From Stagnihabitans lacustris (GTDB lineage Bacteria; Pseudomonadota; Alphaproteobacteria; Rhodobacterales; Rhodobacteraceae), in NCBI RefSeq assembly GCF_025950525.1, contig NZ_JAPDGS010000005.1:1-64000 (forward strand): 64,000 nucleotides of DNA, written 5' to 3'. This document shows positions 30,539 to 41,157 of this stretch, in pieces. The stretch's first letter is position 1, and each line of letters opens with the position of its first letter. The notes beneath the pieces were generated by a model. It was not told where the DNA came from and ran no database searches. It saw only the letters and a program-made list of their open reading frames with translations. The translations under genes and the position numbers were made by a program.

Positions 30539-30561
30539 GGCGGGGTTAACCCCGCCCTACG
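30539..30561. terminator. GGCGGGGTTAACCCCGCC hairpin with CTACG tail
   Basis: Perfect 9-bp palindromic stem directly before the sucD stop (minus strand) and after the small membrane gene start. Family B repeat. May reduce or process transcription between sucD and the sucA block. Confidence 0.6.
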
Positions 30562-30564
30562 TGG

Positions 30565-31449
30565 TCACTTGCCCATGGCTTTCATGACGGCCTCGCCCAG
30601 CGTGGCCGGGCTGTCGGCCACGACGATGCCGGCGGCCAACATGGCCTCGATCTTGCTTTCCGCGTCGCCCTTGCCACCGGCAACGATGGCGCCGGCATGG
30701 CCCATGCGGCGGCCCTTGGGTGCCGTGCGGCCCGCGATGAAACCGGCGCAGGGCTTTGACCGCCCGCGACGTGCCTCATCGGCCAGGAACTGCGCGGCTT
30801 CCTCTTCGGCGCTCCCGCCGATTTCGCCAATCATGATCAGGGCTTCGGTTTCGGGATCGGCCAGGAACATTTCCAGCACTTCAAGGTGTTCGGTCCCCTT
30901 GATCGGGTCGCCGCCGATGCCCACGGCGGTGGATTGGCCCAGACCCAGGTCGGTGGTCTGCTTGACCGCCTCATAGGTCAACGTGCCCGAACGGGACACA
31001 ACCCCCACCTTGCCGCGACGGTGGATATGGCCCGGCATGATGCCGATCTTGCAGGCGCCGGGGGTGATGACGCCGGGGCAGTTCGGCCCGATCAACCGGG
31101 TCTTCGAATTGATCAGCGCGCGCTTGACCTTCATCATGTCCAGCACCGGGATGCCTTCGGTGATGCAGACGACCAGCGGGATTTCGGCGTCGATGGCCTC
31201 CAGGATGGAATCCGCGGCGAAGGGCGGCGGCACATAGATGACCGAGGCATTGGCCCCGGTGCGCGCCACGGCGTCATGGACCGAATCAAAGACCGGCAGG
31301 CCCAGATGTTCCGTCCCGCCCTTGCCGGGCGTCACGCCGCCGACCATCTGCGTGCCATAGGCAATCGCCTGTTCAGAGTGGAACGTGCCCTGGGACCCGG
31401 TGAAGCCCTGGCAGATCAGCTTGGTATGTTCGTTGACGAGAATGGCCAT
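30565..31449 (-). CDS. sucD: succinate-CoA ligase subunit alpha
   Basis: 294 residues. CoA-binding Rossmann domain at the N-terminus ([24 protein letters not shown]), then [37 protein letters not shown] and the phosphohistidine region [18 protein letters not shown], whose HAG His is phosphorylated. With SucC it makes ATP or GTP from succinyl-CoA. Start behind GGAG. Confidence 0.98.
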   Translation of the reverse strand: MAILVNEHTKLICQGFTGSQGTFHSEQAIAYGTQMVGGVTPGKGGTEHLGLPVFDSVHDAVARTGANASVIYVPPPFAADSILEAIDAEIPLVVCITEGIPVLDMMKVKRALINSKTRLIGPNCPGVITPGACKIGIMPGHIHRRGKVGVVSRSGTLTYEAVKQTTDLGLGQSTAVGIGGDPIKGTEHLEVLEMFLADPETEALIMIGEIGGSAEEEAAQFLADEARRGRSKPCAGFIAGRTAPKGRRMGHAGAIVAGGKGDAESKIEAMLAAGIVVADSPATLGEAVMKAMGK

Positions 31450-31585
31450 GATGCGGCTCCGTTCTGTTCAGGTGAAGCCCGCGCGCGGGCCTTAGGGGAA
31501 TGTGACGGTTCGGGGTCAGGGAAGGCGGGGCCTGTGGCGGGCCAGATGCGCTGGCAGTTCACGCAGGCCCTGCCGGGGCAGGATG

Positions 31586-32074
31586 TCAGGGTTCCTCAAG
31601 ATAGACCCCCTGCGACCAGCCGTGTTCGGTCTGGGCGTCGTAATCCTTTTCCGCCCGGGCATGATCGGCAAGGATTGCGTCAGTGTCAGAGGGGCAACCG
31701 GCCGCGGCAACGGCGGCTGCGAAATCAAGGCCGAATTGGACATGACCCAGTTCATGATCCAACAGCGCCTTGGCCATACGGTCGAATTCGGCCACCTGGG
31801 TCTCGTCCAGATCGGCATCGTCCGAGAGTTCGGGCAAAGTGATCGAGGCCGTCACCGCAGTCTGGCACTGACCATCCCAGGAGGCGTTCCAGGTCGTGTA
31901 AGCCCAATAGCCCTGTGGCCCCTGGTCGGACATCGCCGCGCTGACCTCGTCCAGGGACGATCCGCTGACCTGATAGGGGGTCAGCGTGATATCGGCCTGA
32001 TCGAAGATATCGGCCAGGCCAAGGCTGGGCATCAGCGCCAGCCAAAGACCCGACAGAAGCGCGCGGCGTGCCAT
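31586..32074 (-). CDS. DUF922-type exported Zn-protease-like protein
   Basis: 162 residues. Signal peptide ([21 protein letters not shown]) then a compact domain with [10 protein letters not shown], an HExxH-type zinc motif, and [12 protein letters not shown] / [13 protein letters not shown] conserved segments typical of DUF922. Start ATG 32074 begins two bases after the sucC stop, so it is translationally coupled to sucC. Periplasmic; physiological substrate unknown. Confidence 0.82.
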   Translation of the reverse strand: MARRALLSGLWLALMPSLGLADIFDQADITLTPYQVSGSSLDEVSAAMSDQGPQGYWAYTTWNASWDGQCQTAVTASITLPELSDDADLDETQVAEFDRMAKALLDHELGHVQFGLDFAAAVAAAGCPSDTDAILADHARAEKDYDAQTEHGWSQGVYLEEP

Positions 32075-32075
32075 G

Positions 32076-33269
<1,194 letters not shown>

Positions 33270-33373
33270 CGAGTGGCTCCCGCAGGGGGTTTCATGAGGA
33301 TTGAGGGCCTCATGCCACAGATTTCGCAGCCTTCAAAACGCGAAATCCCTCAAGGTCTCAGAAAAGCGACATT

Positions 33374-33404
33374 TGTGATCACAGGAAAAAATTTTGTGAT
33401 CACA
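33374..33404. promoter_or_regulatory. paired TGTGATCACA operators upstream of sucC
   Basis: Identical 10-bp palindromes at 33374-33383 and 33395-33404, centres 21 bases apart (two helical turns), each extended by T's on the left and AG on the right. They lie 105-135 bases upstream of the sucC start. The same arrangement precedes sdhC at 43603-43633. A DNA-binding dimer of the GntR or Crp/Fnr type is a fair guess, not proven. Confidence 0.7.
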
Positions 33405-33432
33405 GGTAACGCTTGCGTAAACTTTCAGCCCC

Positions 33433-34593
33433 TCAGTTGAAATAAAGCGCAAAAAGCGGAGCCTGGCCCTGGGTCAGGCTGTCGAAAGCGTCCAGCGCCT
33501 CGGACGAGATCATCGGACCCTGTTTCAAATAGGGCAGGGCCGACCAACCCTGAACCCAGCCGGGGATATCCAGAGGCGCGGGCTTGTCCAGGAAAGCGCC
33601 AAGGTCGATGCCCGCGCCTTCGATCCGCCACCAGGGGATCAGCTTTTCGCCTTTCAGCATGGCTTCCAGATCGGCCAGCACCGCCAACCACTGCGCGCCT
33701 GCACCGGGGGGCACCGTCACCCCCAGCGCCGAGCGCTGCGTGTCATTGGGTATCCACTCGCCCTCGTCATCGGTTTCGGCGGCCAGCTTGGTCCAGAAGT
33801 CGCGGTTCAGCGCCACGACCTGCAACAGATGCGCCTTGGCCGAGGCGGTGCGGGCGGCATCGGGGTCCTGGCGCAGGGTTTCGATCACCACGGCGATCAG
33901 GTCGACGAAATCCAGACCCTCGGGGTTCAGGTCGCCAAAGAACGGATCGGGCGACAGCATGCCCATCTGGGACAGGGCGGCCTTGGTCGTGGCGACTTTG
34001 GTCATCGCCTGGGTCGGGTCATAGGCCAGGATCATGTCACACAGGCCGGACAGCAGATGGGCATAGGCCGCCACCCAATCGGCATCTGCGGTGTCGAATG
34101 TCACCGTGGGCAGGGGGCCCGCAGGCGCTGCGGTAAAGGGAGCGATGAGCGTCGCAAACCCCTCCTCTGGCTCGCGTGTCTGGTTGGCGTTGACGTCAAA
34201 CCACAGGTCGTCCAGCGCGATCCGAAGGGTGAAATCCTCGGGGACGGGGGCGACCTGATCCAGCTCGGCCTGGGCGGTGCGAAACAGGTCGGCAAGGAAG
34301 GCCGGGTCAAAGGGCGCGGGCGCGGCATTGTCGGGCAGCGGCAGATGCAGGAAGGGCAGCATCCCGGTCCGGTCGGTGACACCCGCGGCATAGCGGGCCT
34401 GAAACGAGGTCTCGACCGCGCGCAACAGGTGCAAGCCGTTGATCGCAAAGGCTTCGTCCGGGGCGGGGTCGGACAGGGCCTGCAGGCGGGCCAGTGTCGG
34501 AGCGATGCCCTGTGTCGCGATTTCCGCTGAAATGTCCTGGGCGAGGGCGGGCAGGGGCAGCAAGCCAAGGGTCAGAAGGGCAAGGTGGCGCAT
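33433..34593 (-). CDS. exported protein of unknown function
   Basis: 386 residues. Signal peptide MRHLALLTLGLLPLPALAQ, then a mostly helical body with acidic character (DLWFDVNANQTREPEEGF, FFGDLNPEGLDFVDLIAVV, LIPWWRIEGAGIDLGAFLDKP). It has no motif that I can assign. Start ATG 34593 with AAAGGAG at 9 bases. Expressed towards the sucC region but separated from it by the operator region. Confidence 0.75.
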   Translation of the reverse strand: MRHLALLTLGLLPLPALAQDISAEIATQGIAPTLARLQALSDPAPDEAFAINGLHLLRAVETSFQARYAAGVTDRTGMLPFLHLPLPDNAAPAPFDPAFLADLFRTAQAELDQVAPVPEDFTLRIALDDLWFDVNANQTREPEEGFATLIAPFTAAPAGPLPTVTFDTADADWVAAYAHLLSGLCDMILAYDPTQAMTKVATTKAALSQMGMLSPDPFFGDLNPEGLDFVDLIAVVIETLRQDPDAARTASAKAHLLQVVALNRDFWTKLAAETDDEGEWIPNDTQRSALGVTVPPGAGAQWLAVLADLEAMLKGEKLIPWWRIEGAGIDLGAFLDKPAPLDIPGWVQGWSALPYLKQGPMISSEALDAFDSLTQGQAPLFALYFN

Positions 34594-34652
34594 TGGAAAT
34601 CTCCTTTGCGGCAGGGTGCGACGCGTTTGGGGCTTTGTCTAGGCTTCCGTTG

Positions 34653-35321
34653 TCAGGCCCCGGGCAGGCACAGGCAAAGCCGCTGACCGCGGGGAAGATA
34701 GGGGTCCGACAGCGTCGCCTGAAAGTCCGCGTCGCGAGCGGCCTGCAGGACTTCCGTTTCGCGGTGGTGCCAGGGGAAGCGGTCGGGATGGGTGACGACG
34801 CCATCGGGCTGGCGATGGGGTTTGGCATGGGCCGCGTCGGGGGCCAGAAAGACCGTGAACAGCAGCTTTTGCAGGCGGGGCAGCTTTTGGCGCAGCTTTG
34901 GCAGGGCGGCTTGCAGATGGGACAGCGGCAGATGGGTGAAAACGGCGAAACAGATGGCGACGTCGATGTCCTCCGGCACGCCGGGGAGGTCGAAATCGGT
35001 GTCCTCGATCAGTTGAGCGGGGTTCAGGCGGGATTTGTCGACGATTTCCCGGTCGTAACCGCGCCGCAACAGCGCGCCCGACAGGTCGGTGGCCCAATAG
35101 TTGCCGGGGTTCAGATAGGGCACCACGCGGCAACCAAGCCGCATGGAGCCCGCACCGATATCAAGCAGTTTGTGATGCCGATCAAGACCTTGGGAGAGCA
35201 GAAGTTGCATCTGCACAAGGCCGGTTTCCTCCCAGCGCCCGCCGACGATGTCGCGGTGGCGGTCCTTCGTCAGGGCTGCGTCGTAGAAGCCGGGGGCGTG
35301 ATAGGGCGAGATCGGTTTCAT
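34653..35321 (-). CDS. class I SAM-dependent methyltransferase
   Basis: 222 residues. LLDIGAGSMRLGCRVVPYL is the SAM-binding motif I, YWATDLSGALLRRGYDREIVD the acidic loop, and IDVAICFAVFTHLPLSHLQAAL motif IV/post region. Substrate unknown. The upstream gap to pepT is filled by a core/hairpin element. Confidence 0.82.
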   Translation of the reverse strand: MKPISPYHAPGFYDAALTKDRHRDIVGGRWEETGLVQMQLLLSQGLDRHHKLLDIGAGSMRLGCRVVPYLNPGNYWATDLSGALLRRGYDREIVDKSRLNPAQLIEDTDFDLPGVPEDIDVAICFAVFTHLPLSHLQAALPKLRQKLPRLQKLLFTVFLAPDAAHAKPHRQPDGVVTHPDRFPWHHRETEVLQAARDADFQATLSDPYLPRGQRLCLCLPGA

Positions 35322-35343
35322 GCGAGGGCTCTGGTGGCAAGCC

Positions 35344-35402
35344 CCGGGAGGGTTTCACACCCTCCCGGACCCACCCGTGGGATATTTATGAAAAGATGAA
35401 AT
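35344..35402. repeat. core element with GC hairpin
   Basis: CCGGGAGGGT-ttcac-ACCCTCCCGG (35344-35368) followed by the reversed core GGGATATTTATGAAAAG and ATGAAAT, which ends at the pepT stop codon. A near twin of 25322-25368, with a different stem sequence but the same layout. It probably ends the pepT transcript. Confidence 0.78.
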
Positions 35403-36616
35403 CAGGGGGTGACGATTTTCAGCAGGAGGTTTGTCGCCGTTTCCATGTCCTGGACCGAGATCCATTCGAGGGGGCCGTGAATCTCGGCCATGCCGGTGAA
35501 AAGATTGGGGCAGGGCAGGCCCATTTCCGTCAGCCGCGAGCCATCGGTGCCGCCGCGGATCGGCGTCGTCGTGGGCGTCAGGCCAAGCGCGCGGGCGGCG
35601 TCCAGCGCGCGGGTCACGGGGGTCATGTCGGTTTCCAGCCAATAGCGCATGTTGCGGTATTGGGGCCGGATGTCGCAGGTGATCCGGGCGCGGGGCTCTT
35701 CGGCCTGCAGGCGGGCGCAGGCCTCTTGTAAAAGCGCGCCCTTGGCGGCCAGGCCCTCGCGTTCGAAATCACGCAGGATCAGGCGGATGGTCATCTCCGA
35801 TGAGCCGCCGGCCATGTCGGTGACATGGATAAAGCCCTCGCGGTCATGGGTGTTTTCCGGCGTCTGGGTCTGGGGCAGGGCCTGGAGGAGCTTTGCGGCC
35901 AGGGTTGTCGCATTCACCATTTTGCCCTTGGCATAGCCGGGATGGACACTGACGCCGGTGATCGTGACCTGGGCGCCATCGGCCGAGAAGCTTTCGTATT
36001 CGACCTCGCCCACTTTGCCGCCGTCGAATGTATAGGCGAAGTCTGCGCCGATATCGGCGGGCAGGCGCGGGTTCACGCCGCGGCCGATTTCCTCGTCGGG
36101 GGTGAAGGCCAGGCGGATCTTGCCATGGGGGGCGGGATGGGCCAGCAACTGGCGCGCGGCCGTCATCAGGATCGCCACGCCCGCCTTGTCATCGGCGCCC
36201 AACAGCGTATCGCCCGAGGCCGTGATGATCGTGTGGCCAATCTTCTTGGCAAGTTCGGGCGAGGTTTCGGGCGACAGGACCAGGTCGGGGTTCAAGGGAA
36301 AGCTGATCGCGCCACCGTTATAGCCGCGGTGGACGCGGGGTTTCACGCCCGAGGCATGATACTGCGGCGCGGTGTCGACATGGGCCAGAAAGGCGATGGT
36401 CGGCCCCGGAGCCGTTGCGGGAATCGTCGCCAGAACCGCGCCGTAATCGGTCAGGCGGACATCTGCAGCGCCGATCTCGGTCAGCTCGGCCACCAATAGG
36501 TTCAGCATGTCGAACTGCTGTTCCGTCGACGGAGAGCCCTTGCGGTCCGGGTCGGACTGGCTGTCGATGGCGGCGTAACGGGTCAGGCGGGCTTCCAGCT
36601 CGGACGCAAAGGACAT
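35402..36616 (-). CDS. pepT: peptidase T (tripeptide aminopeptidase)
   Basis: 404 residues, M20 zinc peptidase releasing N-terminal residues from tripeptides. Metal-site motifs AFLAHVDTAPQYHA, LLGADDKAGVAIL and FTPDEEIGRGV, and the C-terminal IRGGTDGSRLTEMGLPCPNLFTG, are complete; the dimerisation lid lies at about 210-310. Length matches PepT. No obvious SD; the upstream gap holds only a small gene on the same strand. Confidence 0.95.
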   Translation of the reverse strand: MSFASELEARLTRYAAIDSQSDPDRKGSPSTEQQFDMLNLLVAELTEIGAADVRLTDYGAVLATIPATAPGPTIAFLAHVDTAPQYHASGVKPRVHRGYNGGAISFPLNPDLVLSPETSPELAKKIGHTIITASGDTLLGADDKAGVAILMTAARQLLAHPAPHGKIRLAFTPDEEIGRGVNPRLPADIGADFAYTFDGGKVGEVEYESFSADGAQVTITGVSVHPGYAKGKMVNATTLAAKLLQALPQTQTPENTHDREGFIHVTDMAGGSSEMTIRLILRDFEREGLAAKGALLQEACARLQAEEPRARITCDIRPQYRNMRYWLETDMTPVTRALDAARALGLTPTTTPIRGGTDGSRLTEMGLPCPNLFTGMAEIHGPLEWISVQDMETATNLLLKIVTP

Positions 36617-36698
36617 TGGGGGCTCTTGTCGGATAAGTGCAAGCCCGGGCGGACATCGTGTCCGCCTCGGGCATGGGATGTTCGAAAAGGGAAAGGCC

Positions 36699-36863
36699 TT
36701 AGGCCTCTTTCTTCTTTTCGGCGGCGGCTTTCAGGCGGGCCAGCAGCTCTTCTTTCGAAGGCGTATTGCCATGGGCCTGCTTGGGGGCGCCGAAACGGTT
36801 CTGGCCGTCGAAGGCGGGGCGGGCCTTGGCGCCCTTGGGGTTGCCGGATTTCGAATAGTCCAT
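36699..36863 (-). CDS. small conserved hypothetical protein
   Basis: 54 residues, basic, probably disordered N-terminus (MDYSKSGNPKGAKARPAF) and a helical, lysine-rich C-terminus (SKEELLARLKAAAEKKKEA). AAGGAG precedes ATG 36863 at good spacing, which supports translation despite its size. The style is that of small Rhodobacterales proteins; function unknown. Confidence 0.7.
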   Translation of the reverse strand: MDYSKSGNPKGAKARPAFDGQNRFGAPKQAHGNTPSKEELLARLKAAAEKKKEA

Positions 36864-36945
36864 GGGGGCTCCTTTGCGCGAATGGGGGTCTTTGCCCCAA
36901 GATCGTCTCCGGCGCAAGGTTAGGGCTGCGCGCGGCCTTGGAAAA

Positions 36946-36976
36946 GCAAAAAGCGCGCCGGGACGGGCGCGCTTTT
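36946..36976 (-). terminator. rho-independent terminator of mdh
   Basis: AAAGCGCGCC (36950-36959) pairs with GGGCGCGCTTT (36965-36975); A's on the plus strand at 36946-36950 give the T tract when read on the minus strand. It lies 20 bases after the mdh stop. Confidence 0.82.
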
Positions 36977-36993
36977 CACGGGATTGGATCGGA

Positions 36994-38073
<1,080 letters not shown>

Positions 38074-38088
38074 CTAACGGAACCCGGA

Positions 38089-38161
38089 CAGGGGCGCTGC
38101 CCCCTGGGCCTGCGGCCTTTGCCTTGGAATGATCGGGCGGGATATTTGGGCCAATTTGAAA
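38089..38161. repeat. GC hairpin and degenerate core element upstream of tauE-like gene
   Basis: CAGGGGC-gct-GCCCCCTG-type hairpin near 38089-38106, then the reversed core GGGATATTTGGGCCAATTTG and AAA ending at 38161. The final GAAAGAG serves as the ribosome site of the next gene, so the element supplies the translation start region. The rest of 37957-38088 shows nothing recognisable. Confidence 0.55.
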
Positions 38162-38170
38162 GAGATTGTG

Positions 38171-38947
38171 ATGGACGGCTGGCAATTCTGGGTCGTGGCG
38201 ATCATCGGCGCCGTGGTGACGGGGGCGGGCAAGGGGGGGCTGCCCATCGTGGGCGCGCTGACCGTGCCCATCATGTCGCTGGCCATGCCCGCGGGACTTG
38301 CGGCGGGGTTGATGCTGCCGGTCTATGTCGTTTCGGACATGTTCGGGCTTTACGCCTATCGCAAGGATTTTGATCGGCGGGTGCTTTGGATCGCCTGCCT
38401 GGGGATGAGCCTTGGCGTCTGCCTGGGCTGGCTGACAGACAAGCAGATCCCCGAGAATTGGGTGACGGTCCTGGTCGGCGGCATCGCCGTGGCCTTCAGC
38501 TTGAACCAGTTGATCCGCAAGGCGGTGGTGGCGGCGGCGCGCCGGGCCGAAGTGGCGCCGGGCGTCTTCTGGTGCACGATCGCGGGCTTTACCAGCTACG
38601 TCAGCCACACCGGCGGGCCGCCCTATCAGGTCTGGACCCTGCCACTGGGGATGAAGAAGGCGGTCTTTGCCGGGACCTCGACCATCGCCTTCGCCTATAT
38701 CAACGCCTTGAAACTGATCCCCTATTGGTTCGTCGGCCGCATCACGCTGCAAAGCCTGGAGACCGCGCTTTACCTGATGCCTGTGGCGGCGGTTTCGGTC
38801 TTTGCCGGGGTCTGGGCGGTCAAACGCCTGCCGGAGAAGGCGTTCTTCACCTTTGTGACTTGGTCCTTGCTGTTGATCGGCATCGACCTGGTGATCAAGG
38901 GCGTGACCGGGGTCGAGCCTTTGATCGCCTTCTTTGCTTTGTTCTAG
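38171..38947 (+). CDS. TauE/SafE family anion exporter
   Basis: 258 residues, seven or eight membrane helices. FWVVAIIGAVVTGAGKGGLPIVGAL at the N-terminus, VSHTGGPPYQVWTLPLGMKKAVFAGTSTIAFAYIN in the second half: the paired G-G-x-P repeats typical of TauE/SafE. Probably exports sulfite, sulfonates or other anions; substrate not deducible. ATG 38171 chosen for SD spacing and family fit. Confidence 0.9.
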   Translation: MDGWQFWVVAIIGAVVTGAGKGGLPIVGALTVPIMSLAMPAGLAAGLMLPVYVVSDMFGLYAYRKDFDRRVLWIACLGMSLGVCLGWLTDKQIPENWVTVLVGGIAVAFSLNQLIRKAVVAAARRAEVAPGVFWCTIAGFTSYVSHTGGPPYQVWTLPLGMKKAVFAGTSTIAFAYINALKLIPYWFVGRITLQSLETALYLMPVAAVSVFAGVWAVKRLPEKAFFTFVTWSLLLIGIDLVIKGVTGVEPLIAFFALF

Positions 38948-38979
38948 GCCGGGGCCCAGTTCCGGGTAAGGGCCCTGTT

Positions 38980-39276
38980 CTAAGCCGGGTCGCCCTTGAC
39001 CTGGGTCGGTTGGATCGTCTCGAAATTCTTGCCGGTGGCGACCAGGCAGGTCACGCCGTTCGGCATGGTCACGGTCAGCGTCCAGGTCCCGGTCTGGGGC
39101 GCGGCATAAAGCTCCATCACCGTGGAGTCTTCGGCCAGGCCCATGGCATGGGCGCTTTCGCCATATTGGTCGGACAGGGCGCCTGCAATCGTGTCATGCG
39201 GCGCGCAGGGGCGCGGTTCGGCCATGACTGCGCCAGGCAGAAGGGCCAAAGTGAAAGCGAAGAGAGTCCTTTCCAT
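38980..39276 (-). CDS. small exported protein of unknown function
   Basis: 98 residues. Signal peptide MERTLFAFTLALLPGAVMA, then PRPCAPHDTIAGALSDQYGESAHAMGL and a C-terminal beta-rich part (TGTWTLTVTMPNGVTCLVATGKNFE). Two cysteines could form a disulfide. Convergent with the tauE-like gene, 32 bases apart. Resembles small periplasmic proteins common in this family; no function known. Confidence 0.78.
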   Translation of the reverse strand: MERTLFAFTLALLPGAVMAEPRPCAPHDTIAGALSDQYGESAHAMGLAEDSTVMELYAAPQTGTWTLTVTMPNGVTCLVATGKNFETIQPTQVKGDPA

Positions 39277-39498
39277 GGGTCAAGCCCCCGAACGGATACG
39301 GCCGCCCGCCGTCTGCCATTTTGGCACCTGACAAGGCTGCGCCCGGGGTGCTGAGATTCGGTTAACGGCGCGGGCGGCGTTGGATCACGCAAGCCGGCGA
39401 TCCGCTTGCGTCGCCGAATTCTGCGCTGCGGCAAAATCGCGCTTGCGGAAAGTGGCGAGGTCGTGCCATCTGGCGCAAGATTGTTGCGCGGAGGAATC

Positions 39499-40329
39499 AT
39501 GAACCTGGTCCGGTCGGCCCTGTATATCCCTGGCTCCAAGGCGCGCGCGTTGGAAAAGGCCGCGACCCTGCCTTGCGATGCCATCCTCTTTGACCTGGAG
39601 GACGCCGTGGCGCCGCAGGAAAAGGCCGCCGCCCGCAGCCTTTTGGCGCAGATGCTGGACGAGGTCGACTATGGGCCTCGGCTGCGGTTGGTGCGGGTCA
39701 ATGGGGCCGCGACGGACTGGGGCGCCGCCGACCTTGACGCCTTTGCCGATCATCCCGGCGTCGATGGGATCTTGCTGCCCAAGGTCGATGGCGCCGGCGA
39801 CCTGCAGGCCCCGGGGACCAAGCCGCTTTGGGCCATGATGGAGACGCCTTTGGCCCTGCTGAACGCCCCCGCCATCGCCGCCCATCCTCGGCTGAGGGGC
39901 CTTGTGATGGGGACCAATGACCTGCTGAAGGACCTTGGCGCCCGCTTTCGCCCGGACCGCGCCGGGTTGGCCGCGGGGCTTGGCCTGTGCCTTCTGGCCG
40001 CCCGCGCCCATGGGAAACTGGCGCTGGATGGGGTCTATAACGCCTTCAAGGATCAGCCGGGGCTGGAGGCCGAGTGTCTCCAGGGCCGCGACCTGGGCTT
40101 TGATGGCAAGACGCTGATCCATCCCGACCAACTGGACACCGCCAACCGCATCTTTGCCCCCTCGGAGGGGGAAATCGACCTGGCCCGCCGCCAGATCGCG
40201 GCCTTTGACGCGGCCAAGGCGCGCGGCGAGGGGGTCGCAGTTCTGGATGGCAAGATCGTCGAAAACCTGCATATCGTGACGGCGCGGGCCACGCTGGACA
40301 AGGCCCGAGCCATTGCGGGAATGACATGA
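39499..40329 (+). CDS. mcl2: CitE/HpcH-type malyl-CoA lyase or malyl-CoA thioesterase
   Basis: 276 residues. RSALYIPGSKARALEKA, ILFDLEDAVAP (Mg-binding Asp/Glu), LRLVRVNGAATDWG, GILLPKVD, MMETPLALLNA and GFDGKTLIHPDQL define the CitE-like fold. In the ethylmalonyl-CoA pathway a protein of this kind (Mcl2) hydrolyses (S)-malyl-CoA to malate; the nearby mch gene supports that assignment, but a related lyase cannot be excluded. GAGGAA precedes ATG 39499. ATGA overlap with nnrU. Confidence 0.82.
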   Translation: MNLVRSALYIPGSKARALEKAATLPCDAILFDLEDAVAPQEKAAARSLLAQMLDEVDYGPRLRLVRVNGAATDWGAADLDAFADHPGVDGILLPKVDGAGDLQAPGTKPLWAMMETPLALLNAPAIAAHPRLRGLVMGTNDLLKDLGARFRPDRAGLAAGLGLCLLAARAHGKLALDGVYNAFKDQPGLEAECLQGRDLGFDGKTLIHPDQLDTANRIFAPSEGEIDLARRQIAAFDAAKARGEGVAVLDGKIVENLHIVTARATLDKARAIAGMT

Positions 40330-40874
40330 CACTTCTGATCCTTGGGGTCCTTTTGTGGGCCGCGGCCCATCTGTTGAAACGCCTTGCACCGGGCCTTCGG
40401 GCGCGGCTGGGAGAGAACGCGGGCAAGGGGCTTGTGACGCTGGCGCTTTTGCTCTCGGTCTGGCTGATGGTTGCGGGCTTTCATGAAGACTATATCCCCC
40501 TGTGGGAGCCGCCGCTTTTCCTGCGCCATATCAACAACCTGCTGATGGTTTTCGCGGTGATCCTGGTGACGATGCAGGCCAATCGCGGGCGGATGCGGAC
40601 CTGGCTGCGCCATCCGATGCTGACCGGGGTCAAGACCTGGGCGCTGGCACATTTGCTGGTGAATGGCGATCTGGCCTCGGTCGTGCTGTTTGGCGGCATG
40701 ATGGCCTGGGCGGTGGTCGAGGTCATCGTGATCAACCGCGCCAACCGCGCTTGGGTCCGCCCGGCGCCGGGGCCCGTGGTGGCCGATATCGCCCATGTCG
40801 CAGGCGCCCTCGTGCTGATGGGCGGCATCATCTGGCTGCATGGCTGGTTGGGTTATCCGGCGGTGGGGGGATAG
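40326..40874 (+). CDS. NnrU family membrane protein
   Basis: 182 residues with about five hydrophobic helices. LILGVLLWAAAHLLKRLAPGLRARLGENAGKGLVTLALL and RTWLRHPMLTGVKTWALAHLLVNGDLASVVLFGG match NnrU, a family first seen next to denitrification genes and related to isoprenoid/NnrU methyltransferase-like membrane proteins. No nitrogen-oxide genes lie here. Four-base overlap with the lyase gene indicates cotranscription. Confidence 0.88.
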   Translation: MTLLILGVLLWAAAHLLKRLAPGLRARLGENAGKGLVTLALLLSVWLMVAGFHEDYIPLWEPPLFLRHINNLLMVFAVILVTMQANRGRMRTWLRHPMLTGVKTWALAHLLVNGDLASVVLFGGMMAWAVVEVIVINRANRAWVRPAPGPVVADIAHVAGALVLMGGIIWLHGWLGYPAVGG

Positions 40875-40875
40875 G

Positions 40876-41079
40876 ATGCGGCTTTACCGGTTCCTGTCCG
40901 ACGACGACACTTCGGCCTTTTGCCACAAGGTGACGTCCGCGCTGAACAAGGGGTGGGAGCTGCACGGCGCCCCCACCTATGCCTTTGACGCTTCCCGCGG
41001 CGTGATGCGCTGCGGTCAGGCCGTCACCAAAGAGGCGCCCGGGACCTATACGCCCGAGGTGAAGCTGGGCGAGCAATAA
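40876..41079 (+). CDS. DUF1737 small protein
   Basis: 67 residues. RLYRFLSDDDTSAFCHKVTSALNKGWELHGAPTYAFD is the DUF1737 pattern (a short alpha/beta domain with the GWELHG signature). Starts one base after the nnrU stop. Function unknown. Confidence 0.82.
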   Translation: MRLYRFLSDDDTSAFCHKVTSALNKGWELHGAPTYAFDASRGVMRCGQAVTKEAPGTYTPEVKLGEQ

Positions 41080-41107
41080 AGGCGCTGAACCCCACCCTGT
41101 CACAAAG

Positions 41108-41130
41108 CGTAGGGTGCGCTTCAGCGCACC
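41108..41130. repeat. family-B hairpin upstream of mch
   Basis: CGTAG then GGTGCGCT-tc-AGCGCACC at 41113-41130. Lies in the 78-base gap between DUF1737 and mch in the same direction. Confidence 0.55.
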
Positions 41131-41157
41131 ACTTGGAACAAGATCACGGGGGACAAG

